Below are positions 1-7,271 of a DNA stretch of 16,692 nucleotides, in pieces; positions within the stretch are counted from its first letter, which is position 1; each line of letters opens with the position of its first letter. The stretch is taken from positions 7,496 through 24,187 of the forward strand of contig MHDY01000178.1 of assembly GCA_001803705.1 (NCBI GenBank), read 5' to 3'. Source of the DNA: Nitrospirae bacterium GWC2_56_14 (GTDB lineage Bacteria; Nitrospirota; UBA9217). The notes under the pieces are model-generated. The model had not been told where the DNA came from. It did no database searches and saw only the letters and a list, made by a program, of their open reading frames with translations. The translations under genes were made by a program, and so were the position numbers.

Positions 1-1005
1 CGCATTGCGGAGATCGACACGGACCTCTTTGGCACGCCGGAAGCAAAAAAGCTCCTGACCTGCCTGGAGCCCTTTTCCGCCAAGAAACATATTGTTCCCG
101 ACGACAACCTTGAGCTCGACCTCGGCCTTGACTCGCTCATGCGCGTGGAGCTCGTGGTGAGCATCGAGAAGACCTTCGGCATCAGCCTGCCCGAATCGTT
201 CGGCTCCGAGGTCTTTACCGTAAAGGACGCCGTGGTCAAGATCCAGGAACTGCTCGCTGCAGGGCCTGTTGCCCCGGGCGAGCGGGTGCGGCTCACGTGG
301 GCGGAGATCCTTGCGCAGGAGCCGTCGGATGAGGTGAAAGAGACCCTCAGTCTTGAGGCTGGACCGGTCTGGAATATGGGCCGGTATGCGATCAAGCTCT
401 TGGTGAAGATCATCTTCAAGCTCTATAACCGGCTGTCGGTCCGCGGACTGGAGAACCTGCCGACCAAGGGGCCTTTCATCATAGCCCCGAACCACCTGAG
501 CCTGGCAGATGCACCATCGGTCATAGCCGCAGTGCCGTGGAACATCGGATCGCAGACCTTCTTTCTCGGCGCGACCGAATATTTCAGCGGGGGGCTCACC
601 TCGCGCATCGCAAAGCTGACCCAGGTGATCCCCGTGGACATGGACACCCGCCTTTACAGCGCGCTCCAGCTCTCGGCCTATGTGCTGCGCCAGGACAAGA
701 TCCTTTGCGTGTTCCCCGAAGGGACGCGGGCCCGTGACGGCAAGCTTCATGAGTTCAAGAAAGGTGTCGGCATCATTGCCCGGGAACTGAATGTGCCCAT
801 CGTCCCGGTTGCCATCAGGGGGACCTACGAAATGCTGGCTCCGGGCAAGGCCGTTCTCAAGCCTGCAAAGGTGACGGTAACCTTCGGCAAGCCGGTCCTT
901 CCCGGGGACAGGGACTATGACGAGATCGTGAAAGATCTCTACGAGAAAGTTGCCGGAATGATGGAGAATAGAAGTGAGAAGTCAGAAGTGAGAAGTGAGA
1001 AATAA
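1..1005 (+). CDS. Acyl carrier domain / 1-acyl-glycerol-phosphate acyltransferase fusion (5' end missing)
   Basis: The reading frame is open from the first base, so this is the C-terminal 334 residues of a longer protein. Numbering from base 1, a phosphopantetheine-attachment motif LGLDSL lies at about residues 41-46 (Ser45 would carry the arm), typical of an acyl carrier domain. A PlsC-type acyltransferase domain follows from about residue 130, with the catalytic NHxxxxD motif (His165, Asp170) and the FPEGTR substrate-binding motif (238-243). Proteins of this build usually carry an AMP-forming acyl-ligase domain in front (Aas-like: activate a fatty acid, load it on the carrier, transfer it to a lysophospholipid at the inner membrane); that part lies outside the window and is inferred. 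The last 10 or so residues (rich in Ser, Glu, Lys and Arg) are encoded by a 7-bp tandem repeat and are probably not part of the enzyme fold. The next gene starts 30 bp downstream. Confidence 0.9.
   Translation, partial: RIAEIDTDLFGTPEAKKLLTCLEPFSAKKHIVPDDNLELDLGLDSLMRVELVVSIEKTFGISLPESFGSEVFTVKDAVVKIQELLAAGPVAPGERVRLTWAEILAQEPSDEVKETLSLEAGPVWNMGRYAIKLLVKIIFKLYNRLSVRGLENLPTKGPFIIAPNHLSLADAPSVIAAVPWNIGSQTFFLGATEYFSGGLTSRIAKLTQVIPVDMDTRLYSALQLSAYVLRQDKILCVFPEGTRARDGKLHEFKKGVGIIARELNVPIVPVAIRGTYEMLAPGKAVLKPAKVTVTFGKPVLPGDRDYDEIVKDLYEKVAGMMENRSEKSEVRSEK
973..1000 (+). repeat. Four tandem 7-bp units at the 3' end of the acyltransferase gene
   Basis: The unit AGTGAGA occurs four times in a row with one substitution (second copy AGTCAGA). 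The array lies inside the coding sequence and ends two bases before the stop codon. Read in another phase the unit is CAGAAGT/GAGAAGT, close to the CAGGAGT-like words of the secD/secF spacer. A short pyrimidine-rich stretch follows the stop (1005-1016) and could be a decayed opposite arm, but no clear inverted arm is seen. Confidence 0.8.
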
Positions 1006-1035
1006 CCTTCCTTCCCAAATGTACATGAGGTAACG

Positions 1036-1929
1036 ATGAAAACGATAAAACTGATGTCGCTTGTAATTGCCATGGGCATGCTCGCTTCCTGTGTTTCAGT
1101 GGCACCGCCCCTTGTTGAGCTGCAGAAGCCGAAGATCGCGCTGGTGCTCGGCGGCGGAGCAGCCCGGGGATTCGCCCATATCGGCGTGATCCGGACGCTG
1201 GAGCAGGAGAAGATCCCCATCGACATGATTGTCGGTACGAGCGTGGGCAGCCTGATCGGCGCGATCTACGCCAGTGATATGAACAGCTTCGAGCTCGAAT
1301 GGACCGCATTCGCTCTTGAGAAGGACAGCATCTTCGATTACGGCATCATGAACGCTTTTACCGGCATGGGGCTTGCCAATGGCGACAAGCTCGAAGAGTT
1401 CGTGAGAACGAAGATTGCGACGTCCAATATCGAGGACCTCAAGCTGCCTTTTGTTGCAGTGGCCACGGACCTGAACCGCGGCACACGCGTGGTGCTCGAC
1501 CGGGGTTCAGTGGCGAAGGCGGTTCACGCCAGCAGCGCTGTTCCGGGCGTGTTCAATCCCGTGGAGCATCAGGGCAGGCTGCTCGTTGATGGCGGCGTGA
1601 TGGACAATATCCCGATCGCTGTTGCGCGCGAAAAAGGCGCCGACATCGTGATCGCCGTGGATATCAGTGAGAATTTGGCGAACTTTAACATCACCAATCT
1701 CGTGGACGTGATGCTCCAGGCCGTGAACATCATGTTCAACGAGAACGTGCGCTACAAGAAAAAAGAAGCTGACGTGCTAATTACACCGCACGTCGGCAGC
1801 GTGGCTATGCTCGATTTCACCCAGAAGAAGCGCTGCATGCAGGCGGGGATCGAGGCTACGCAGAAGGCCATGCCGGAGATCAGGAAGAGGATCGAGGAGT
1901 GGGGGAAGAACAAGACAGCGCAGAAATAA
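1036..1929 (+). CDS. Patatin-like phospholipase lipoprotein (RssA/NTE family)
   Basis: A 297-residue patatin-family serine lipid hydrolase. The oxyanion-hole motif GGGAARG is at residues 39-45, the nucleophile elbow GTSVG at 67-71 (Ser69) and the catalytic Asp in DGG at 185-187, so the Ser-Asp dyad is complete. The N-terminus is a lipoprotein signal with lipobox LASC (Cys19); Val follows the Cys, which by the enterobacterial +2 rule favours the outer membrane. The family hydrolyses acyl esters of phospholipids; the real substrate here cannot be read from sequence. The start ATG has a GAGG 5 bases upstream. It sits 30 bp after an acyltransferase gene and 29 bp before a prenyltransferase gene, which suggests one transcript and a role in envelope lipid turnover (deacylation next to reacylation). 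Confidence 0.9.
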   Translation: MKTIKLMSLVIAMGMLASCVSVAPPLVELQKPKIALVLGGGAARGFAHIGVIRTLEQEKIPIDMIVGTSVGSLIGAIYASDMNSFELEWTAFALEKDSIFDYGIMNAFTGMGLANGDKLEEFVRTKIATSNIEDLKLPFVAVATDLNRGTRVVLDRGSVAKAVHASSAVPGVFNPVEHQGRLLVDGGVMDNIPIAVAREKGADIVIAVDISENLANFNITNLVDVMLQAVNIMFNENVRYKKKEADVLITPHVGSVAMLDFTQKKRCMQAGIEATQKAMPEIRKRIEEWGKNKTAQK

Positions 1930-1958
1930 AAAATTACCATCGATGGCAAAGGAGTCCC

Positions 1959-2810
1959 ATGCTCAACAAGATCAAGATCATCCTCGAGATGATCAAGTTC
2001 GAACACACCATCTTTGCCTTGCCCTTCGCCTTCACCGGGGCGCTGCTTGCGGCCAAAGGACTGCCGACGGTCGGCCAGATCCTCTGGATCACCGTTGCCA
2101 TGGTGGGCGCGCGTTCCGCTGCCATGGGCTTTAACCGCTGGGCGGACCGCAGCTTTGATGCCGAGAATCCGCGCACCAGGACACGCGCCCTGCCGCAGGG
2201 GCTGGTGACGCCGCTCCAGGTGATGGTCTTTACCGCGGTTTCCTCAGGTGTGCTGATCTTTGCCGCGTATATGCTGAATCCGCTCAGCTTTTACCTTTCG
2301 CCGATAGCGCTCGCAGTCGTGTTCTTCTATTCCTATACCAAACGGTTCACCTTCCTGTCGCATGCGTTCCTGGGCCTCGCCATAAGCCTGGCCCCCATCG
2401 GCGCGTGGATCGCGGTCACCGGCCGGATCGAAGGCGCGGCGCTCCTCCTTGGCGCAGCGGTCCTGTTCTGGCTCCTGGGGTTCGATGTGCTCTATGCCCT
2501 GCAGGACCGCGAGTTCGACGTCAGGACCGGCCTTCACTCCATTCCGCAGCAATTCGGCGTCCGGCGCTCGCTCTGGATCTCCCGCGCGTCGCATGCATTC
2601 ACCATGGCGGCCCTTTTCTGGCTCGGTCTCTTATGCTCCCTGGGAACGTTCTATTTTGCCGGGGTCGTTATTGCGCTTTTGCTGATCGTGTACGAACACA
2701 CCCTGGTCAAGGAAAACGACCTGACGAAGCTCGATATGGCGTTCTTCAGCATGAACGGTTATATCAGCGTGACGATCTTTATTTTTACCCTTCTCGAAGT
2801 GCTTCTGTGA
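1959..2810 (+). CDS. UbiA-family prenyltransferase, menaquinone (MqnP-like) or 4-hydroxybenzoate type
   Basis: An integral membrane protein of 283 residues from the UbiA superfamily, with many hydrophobic segments. The two Asp-rich motifs that bind Mg-diphosphate are present: NRxxDxxxD at 59-67 (Asn59, Asp63, Asp67) and DxxYAxQDxxFD at 176-187 (Asp183, Asp187). It would attach a polyprenyl chain to an aromatic acid in quinone synthesis. The sequence resembles the lone UbiA homologues of anaerobes with the futalosine menaquinone route (MqnP); that assignment is an inference from overall resemblance, and ubiX elsewhere in the window fits it. The ATG at 1959 is preferred to an in-frame upstream start at 1899, because it has GGAG just upstream, begins with the typical KFEHTIFALPFA helix a few residues in, and avoids overlap with the patatin gene. 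Confidence 0.88.
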   Translation: MLNKIKIILEMIKFEHTIFALPFAFTGALLAAKGLPTVGQILWITVAMVGARSAAMGFNRWADRSFDAENPRTRTRALPQGLVTPLQVMVFTAVSSGVLIFAAYMLNPLSFYLSPIALAVVFFYSYTKRFTFLSHAFLGLAISLAPIGAWIAVTGRIEGAALLLGAAVLFWLLGFDVLYALQDREFDVRTGLHSIPQQFGVRRSLWISRASHAFTMAALFWLGLLCSLGTFYFAGVVIALLLIVYEHTLVKENDLTKLDMAFFSMNGYISVTIFIFTLLEVLL

Positions 2811-3103
2811 TATTTTCTGCGGCACAAAGCAACTAAATATACCTTTACGCAGTTATATACTGTTGCAATCGCTCGTATGATCAGTGCACAGAGTGCAATA
2901 CTCTGTGCACTGGTGCCCCAATTTCGCGCAAAATATCAAGGCCCTTGCATTTTTCTCCCACTTTGACCGCATTTCCCCATGAGCCTGGCAACGATGCGGT
3001 ATAATCAAAGTCATTGCATATATACGCATTCGCGTAACAGCCCAGGCTAACGGCGGCAGAGATGTTCATTGTTTGGTTTAAAAATAACAGGAGGAAGCAT
3101 AAC
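2811..3103 (+). promoter_or_regulatory. Gene-free leader with palindromes upstream of the binding-protein gene
   Basis: About 290 bp with no convincing gene. It holds a perfect 13-bp palindrome (annotated separately), a second 7-bp inverted pair ACCGCAT (2966-2972) and ATGCGGT (2994-3000), and a TATAAT box at 3000-3005 with no good -35 at the usual distance (TTGACC at 2963-2968 is too far). A TATGAT lies just before the large palindrome (2876-2881), also without a clear -35. The binding-protein gene follows after an AGGAGG at 3089-3094. The region probably carries the promoter and control sites of the binding protein/chemoreceptor unit; which elements are used is not resolved. Confidence 0.4.
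2882..2912. repeat. Perfect 13-bp inverted repeat with 5-base loop
   Basis: Arms CAGTGCACAGAGT (2882-2894) and ACTCTGTGCACTG (2900-2912) are exact reverse complements around GCAAT. No run of T follows on the plus strand, so it is not a standard intrinsic terminator for the upstream prenyltransferase gene. It could be an operator for a dimeric regulator, or a stem protecting the end of a transcript. TATGAT directly abuts the left arm, so if that is a -10 box the transcription start would fall within the palindrome, as in repressor operators; this is only a suggestion. Confidence 0.75.
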
Positions 3104-4261
3104 ATGAATGAGACGCGCTTGTGGTTGAAGGGCATGACCGTCGTTGCCGCGGTTGTCCTGCTGGCATGCATTCAATCTGCATCAGCGGAAGAGCAAGGGG
3201 TCTCGGTGAACGAGGTCATAATCGGCATGTCGAACGCGCTCACCGGCCCGGCATCGGCGCTGGGCACCGGGGTGAAGAACGGCGCGCTCGCTTATTTTAA
3301 TAAAGTGAACAGCGGCGGCGGGATCAACGGCCGCAAGATAAAGATCATCAGCTATGATGACGGCTATGAGCCGAAGCAGACCGTAGAAACGACGAATAAG
3401 CTTATCACCCGGGACAAGGTGTTCGCTTTGTTCGGTTATGTAGGCACGCCGACGTCAACGGCGATCGTGCCGATCATCAATAAGGAGAAGGTGCCGTACT
3501 TCGCCCCCTTTACGGGAGCCGAGTTCCTGCGCAAGCCTGTCAACCGGTACATCTTCAATGTGCGGGGAAGCTATTTCGACGAGGCGGAGATGCAGGTGGA
3601 GTATCTGACAAAAAAGCTCGGGAAAAAACGGATCGGCGTTTTTATACAGAACGATGCCTACGGTCTGGCGGTCAAAGGCGGCGTGATCAAGGCGCTCAAA
3701 GCGCGCTCCATGGCGCTGGCAGGAGAAGGAACGTATGAACGGAATACTACCAACGTGGAAGCCGGCCTTGCGGCCCTGAAGACCGCTGATCCCGATGCCG
3801 TCGTCATGGTAGGCACCTACAAGGCCATGGCGGCATTCATCAAGAAGGCCAAGGCCCAGGGTTTTACGCCGGTATTCCTGAATGTGTCCTTTGTAGGCAC
3901 TGCGGCCCTGGTCAAGGAACTCGGCGGGTCCGGCGACGGGGTCATCATCTCCCAGGTGATGCCGTCTCCCACGGACGCTTCGCTGCCGCTGGTGCGTCAA
4001 TATCAGGCGGACATGCGGGCTGCCGGGTATTCGGACCTCGATTATACCGACCTTGAGGGGTATGTGGATGCCGTGGTCTTTACCGAGGTGCTGAAAAAAG
4101 CCGGCAAGAACCTTACGCGCGGCAGCTTCATTGCGGCGGCGGAAAGTCTGAACGTCACCGACGGCGGTTTGACCTTTGTGTTCAGCCCGTCGAACCATCA
4201 GGCAATGTCTCAGATCTATCTCACCAAAATATCGGGAAACAAGATCGTGATGGTGCAGTAA
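3104..4261 (+). CDS. Periplasmic ligand-binding protein, branched-chain-amino-acid (LivJ/Peripla_BP_6) type
   Basis: A 385-residue type I periplasmic binding protein. After the leader the mature part begins with the family pattern VIIGMSNALTGP, followed by VKNGALAYFNKVN and GGINGRKI, then two alpha/beta lobes (FALFGYVGTPTSTAI, KKRIGVFIQNDAYG). The signal peptide is residues 1-28 with an AxA site (SASA before EEQG); LLAC at 19-22 is a possible lipobox, so membrane anchoring cannot be excluded. ATG 3104 is chosen over an in-frame ATG at 3062 because AGGAGG lies 9 bases before it and the upstream residues would spoil the signal peptide. The family binds branched-chain or other amino acids, amides or aromatic acids; the ligand is unknown here. 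No permease or ATPase gene is adjacent. Instead a chemoreceptor gene starts 13 bp downstream, pointing to a possible sensing role. Confidence 0.88.
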   Translation: MNETRLWLKGMTVVAAVVLLACIQSASAEEQGVSVNEVIIGMSNALTGPASALGTGVKNGALAYFNKVNSGGGINGRKIKIISYDDGYEPKQTVETTNKLITRDKVFALFGYVGTPTSTAIVPIINKEKVPYFAPFTGAEFLRKPVNRYIFNVRGSYFDEAEMQVEYLTKKLGKKRIGVFIQNDAYGLAVKGGVIKALKARSMALAGEGTYERNTTNVEAGLAALKTADPDAVVMVGTYKAMAAFIKKAKAQGFTPVFLNVSFVGTAALVKELGGSGDGVIISQVMPSPTDASLPLVRQYQADMRAAGYSDLDYTDLEGYVDAVVFTEVLKKAGKNLTRGSFIAAAESLNVTDGGLTFVFSPSNHQAMSQIYLTKISGNKIVMVQ

Positions 4262-4274
4262 ACGGGAGGTCGCC

Positions 4275-5837
4275 ATGTTCTTCGATCGCTATCACCAGGA
4301 AGGATCAGCAGTAAAGCGGACGGGCCTGTTCCGGTCGGACAGGCTCGAAAAAACGCTCCTGCTCCCCAGCCTCGTCTTTGCCGTCTGTCTCGCCGGCGCC
4401 CTTGCCGTCGTCAGCATCAAGATCAACAACGACAACCTCAGGTCGCAAATGGACCAACGCGGGAACGCCATGGTCAAATACATGGCCATGTCGAGCATCT
4501 TCTACTATCACAATTTCGATCTGGGCGCGCTGGACGGTTTTGTCAAGGAGATCACTCAGTCTCCGGAAGTGACCTTCGCCGTTTTCTACGACGATAAAAA
4601 GGCCCCGGTGACGATCTCATCGAAAGCGCCGCAGGACACTTCATCCCTGCTGGTATATGAAAGCGCGATCAAGGACGATACCGGGACCCTGCTCGGCTAT
4701 CTTGCGCTGGGGTACAGCAAGCAGGCGCTGGTCAAAAGCTTCCAGAAGTTCCTGGGAGCCATGATCATCGGCACCCTTTTGACCGCGGTCGCGGTCGTGG
4801 TCGGCATGAACTTTCTGGTGCGGAAATACATCATTCGCCCTCTCGGTCAGGTGGTTTTCGTGGCGGACCGCCTTGCTCTGGGCGATCTGACCGTTACCCT
4901 GCAGACGGACCGGCACGATGAGATCGGCCATCTCCAGACCTCCATGGGAAATATGGTGGCGGAGCTCAGGAGCGTGGTGACCACGGCGGTGAACGCAGGC
5001 GACATGGTGACCACCGAAAGCCAGCACGTTTTCGCCAGCTCCGGTCAGATGGCGAAGTCCGCCACCGAGCAGGCGGCAGTCGCAGAGGAGGTGTCGTCGT
5101 CCATAGAGCAGATGTCCTCCAATATCAGGCAGACTGCCGGGAACGCGAAGGAAACCGAAACGATCGCGTTGAAGGCGGCCGAGGACGCCCGTGAGGGCGG
5201 CACCGCCGTGGCGTTGACCGTTTCGGCAATGAAGGAGATCGCCGGCAAAATATCGGTCATTGAAGAGATCGCGCGCCAGACGAACCTGCTTGCGCTCAAT
5301 GCCGCCATCGAGGCGGCGCGGGCTGGCGAACACGGCAAGGGGTTTGCCGTGGTTGCCTCGGAGGTCAGGAAGCTGGCGGAGAAAAGCCACGCCGCGGCGG
5401 TCGAGATCGGCCAGGTTTCCGCGTCCAGCGTCGAGGTGGCAGTGCGGGCCGGAGAGCTGCTCGCCACCATGGTGCCGGCCATCGAAAAGACGGCGCAGCT
5501 GGTCCAGGAGATCAGCGCAGCCAGCAGCGAACAGAACGCCGGCACCGCGCAGATCAATACCGCCATGCAGCAGCTCGACCGGCTCATCCAGCAGAATTCG
5601 GGGGCGTCGGAGCTGATGTCCACCACGGCGCAAGAGCTGGCATCGCAGGCTGAACACCTGCGGGGCGCCATTGCCTTTTTCGACATCGGCGGCGCGGGCC
5701 GGGTTCAGGGCGGTGCAGAAGAAGCAGTAAAAAAAGAATCAAAGATGACTGACTATTCAGCACCTCTGAAAACAGAAGGGAGCTGCATCAGAGCAAAACC
5801 CTTTTATCCGCAGATTCCGCAGATGGGCGCGGAGTAA
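4275..5837 (+). CDS. Methyl-accepting chemotaxis protein
   Basis: A 520-residue transmembrane chemoreceptor. TM1 is about residues 28-48, then a periplasmic sensor region of about 110 residues (50-158) that looks like a small Cache/CHASE-type domain, TM2 about 159-182, HAMP about 183-236, and a coiled-coil signalling domain to about 470. The conserved hairpin tip that contacts CheA/CheW is clear (EIARQTNLLALNAAIEAARA and GKGFAVVASEVRKLAEKS, about 331-371). It would pass ligand signals to the CheA kinase. GGGAGG lies 5 bases before the ATG, which is 13 bp after the binding-protein stop, so the two genes are very likely co-transcribed and the receptor may read the ligand-loaded binding protein. 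No C-terminal pentapeptide for CheR/CheB docking is seen. The last 10 or so residues (PFYPQIPQMGAE) come partly from a 9-bp tandem repeat and look like an appended extension. Confidence 0.93.
   Translation: MFFDRYHQEGSAVKRTGLFRSDRLEKTLLLPSLVFAVCLAGALAVVSIKINNDNLRSQMDQRGNAMVKYMAMSSIFYYHNFDLGALDGFVKEITQSPEVTFAVFYDDKKAPVTISSKAPQDTSSLLVYESAIKDDTGTLLGYLALGYSKQALVKSFQKFLGAMIIGTLLTAVAVVVGMNFLVRKYIIRPLGQVVFVADRLALGDLTVTLQTDRHDEIGHLQTSMGNMVAELRSVVTTAVNAGDMVTTESQHVFASSGQMAKSATEQAAVAEEVSSSIEQMSSNIRQTAGNAKETETIALKAAEDAREGGTAVALTVSAMKEIAGKISVIEEIARQTNLLALNAAIEAARAGEHGKGFAVVASEVRKLAEKSHAAAVEIGQVSASSVEVAVRAGELLATMVPAIEKTAQLVQEISAASSEQNAGTAQINTAMQQLDRLIQQNSGASELMSTTAQELASQAEHLRGAIAFFDIGGAGRVQGGAEEAVKKESKMTDYSAPLKTEGSCIRAKPFYPQIPQMGAE
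5808..5825 (+). repeat. Two tandem 9-bp units in the 3' end of the chemoreceptor gene
   Basis: CCGCAGATT followed directly by CCGCAGATG, ending 12 bases before the stop codon. The word is related to the GCGGAT/ATCCGC words of the element at 16117-16225. It encodes part of the odd C-terminal tail. Two copies alone are weak evidence; the likeness to the other element is what makes it worth noting. Confidence 0.5.
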
Positions 5838-5892
5838 AAAACTGATTCAGACTGGTATCGGATAGTCTCCCGCTCATTGTCTACAACGGCCA

Positions 5893-5921
5893 AGCCCCGC
5901 AGAATACTGCGGGGCTGTTTT
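5893..5921 (+). terminator. Intrinsic terminator after the chemoreceptor gene
   Basis: A perfect 10-bp stem, AGCCCCGCAG (5893-5902) and CTGCGGGGCT (5907-5916), with a 4-base AATA loop, is followed by GTTTT. The GC-rich stem and T tract are typical of a Rho-independent terminator. It ends the binding-protein/chemoreceptor unit 55 bp after the stop codon. Confidence 0.9.
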
Positions 5922-5964
5922 GCGCTTTGGCACCGTGCCACAACACAGCCTTTCCGGGTTTCGC

Positions 5965-5993
5965 TTGAAAAAAAGGCGTAATTCAGGTAAAGT
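5965..5993 (+). promoter_or_regulatory. Candidate sigma-70 promoter of the MFS transporter gene
   Basis: TTGAAA (5965-5970, 5 of 6 to consensus), a 17-base spacer, then TAAAGT (5988-5993, 4 of 6). Transcription would begin at about 6000, right at the transporter ATG (6002), giving a leaderless or nearly leaderless message. It lies just after the terminator at 5893-5921, where a new promoter is needed. Confidence 0.4.
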
Positions 5994-6001
5994 CCCTTCC
6001 C

Positions 6002-7231
6002 ATGACCCCTGAGAAGAAAACTTCCGCATCTGGCTGGCGCAAGGGCCTTACCCGCAACGTTGTCATCCTCGGTTTCGTAAGCCTCTTGAACGACGGCGCT
6101 TCCGAGATGATCTACCCGCTTCTGCCGGTCTTCCTTTCTACTGTGCTCGGCGCAGGCCCGGCGGCGCTCGGGATCATAGAAGGCATTGCCGAGACCACGG
6201 CGTCGCTGCTCAAGCTCTATTCCGGATACTGGTCGGACCGCGTGAAAAAACGCAAAGGCTGGATCGTGGCCGGGTACTCCATCTCGAACGTCATCAGGCC
6301 GCTCATCGCATTTTCAACGTCCTGGCTCCACGTGCTGGTGCTCCGGTTCTCGGACCGCGTGGGCAAAGGGCTTCGGACCTCGCCGCGCGACGCCATCATC
6401 GCCGACTCGACGCCGGTCGAGTCCCGCGGCCTTGCCTACGGCTTTCACCGCGCCATGGACCACAGCGGCGCCATTGTCGGGCCGCTCGCGGCGACCGCAT
6501 TGCTGCTCGTATTCCACGATGATCTCAAGACCATCTTCCTGCTCTCAGTCATCCCCGGCATTCTCGCCGTCTCCCTGCTGCTTTTCGGGCTGAAAGAGAA
6601 ACAGGCCGAACCCGTCAGTGCCGCATCGAAGACGACCTTTAATTTCCGCGCCGCCTGGAATGAAATGCCTCCTGCTTTCAAAAAATATCTTGGCATTATA
6701 CTTATCTTCACCCTCGGGAACTCGACGGACGCGTTCCTTTTGCTTCGGGCGCAACAGCTCGGTGTGCCAATTGCGCTCCTTCCGATGATCTGGGTCGTGC
6801 TCCATATCGTGAAAATGGGCCTCTCGGTCCCCGGCGGCATCATCTCCGACCGCATCGGCAGAAAAAAAGTGATCGTCACCGGCTGGGTCGTCTATGCCCT
6901 GGTGTACGCGGCTTTTGGCGCGGCAACCCAGAACTGGCACGCCTGGGCGCTGTTCGCCGTGTACGGCATCTACTTCGGTCTGACCGAGGGTGTTGAAAAA
7001 GCCCTCGTCGCCGACTTCGCTCCCTCCCATCTCCGCGGTTCGGCCTTCGGTCTCTACCACCTGGTCGTCGGCCTCGGGGCCTTGCCCGCATCGCTGATCT
7101 TCGGTCTGGTCTGGCAGCAGTTCGGCTCTGCCGCGGCCTTCGGCATGGGGGCATGCCTGGCGGTCCTGGCGAGCGTGATGCTCATGGTGCTTGCGATCAA
7201 GAGGCCGGAAATTGCCGGTAATCATGTGTAG
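6002..7231 (+). CDS. Major facilitator superfamily transporter
   Basis: A 409-residue MFS permease with about 12 hydrophobic segments, acting in the inner membrane. The loop 2-3 signature is GYWSDRVKKRK (about 75-85); a second copy, GGIISDRIGRKK, lies in the C-terminal half, as expected for the duplicated six-helix fold. A stretch DRVGKGLRTSPRDA (118-131) is typical of a subgroup of poorly characterised MFS proteins. The substrate cannot be told from sequence; an efflux role is possible. No Shine-Dalgarno sequence is seen at a proper distance from ATG 6002 (an AGG lies 14 bases away), and the next internal Met (36) would remove part of the first helix, so 6002 is kept. It stands alone behind a terminator, with a candidate promoter directly upstream. 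Confidence 0.9.
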   Translation: MTPEKKTSASGWRKGLTRNVVILGFVSLLNDGASEMIYPLLPVFLSTVLGAGPAALGIIEGIAETTASLLKLYSGYWSDRVKKRKGWIVAGYSISNVIRPLIAFSTSWLHVLVLRFSDRVGKGLRTSPRDAIIADSTPVESRGLAYGFHRAMDHSGAIVGPLAATALLLVFHDDLKTIFLLSVIPGILAVSLLLFGLKEKQAEPVSAASKTTFNFRAAWNEMPPAFKKYLGIILIFTLGNSTDAFLLLRAQQLGVPIALLPMIWVVLHIVKMGLSVPGGIISDRIGRKKVIVTGWVVYALVYAAFGAATQNWHAWALFAVYGIYFGLTEGVEKALVADFAPSHLRGSAFGLYHLVVGLGALPASLIFGLVWQQFGSAAAFGMGACLAVLASVMLMVLAIKRPEIAGNHV

Positions 7232-7271
7232 GGCTTCACTTGTGGTTCCCTCCTTATGAGGAGCTAAGATT

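Noticed and set aside
1899..1958. Upstream in-frame start for the UbiA-family gene
   Set aside because: It would overlap the patatin gene, add a polar extension not typical of the family, and place the GGAG site inside the gene.
2986..3000. A TGGCA sequence as a possible sigma-54 promoter
   Set aside because: The first GG is present, but at the proper distance the sequence is GT instead of the needed GC.
2881..3171. A 96-residue minus-strand open frame covering the leader of the binding-protein gene
   Set aside because: It overlaps the signal-peptide part of a well-supported plus-strand gene, has no clear ribosome binding site, and passes through the 13-bp palindrome; I see no recognisable domain.
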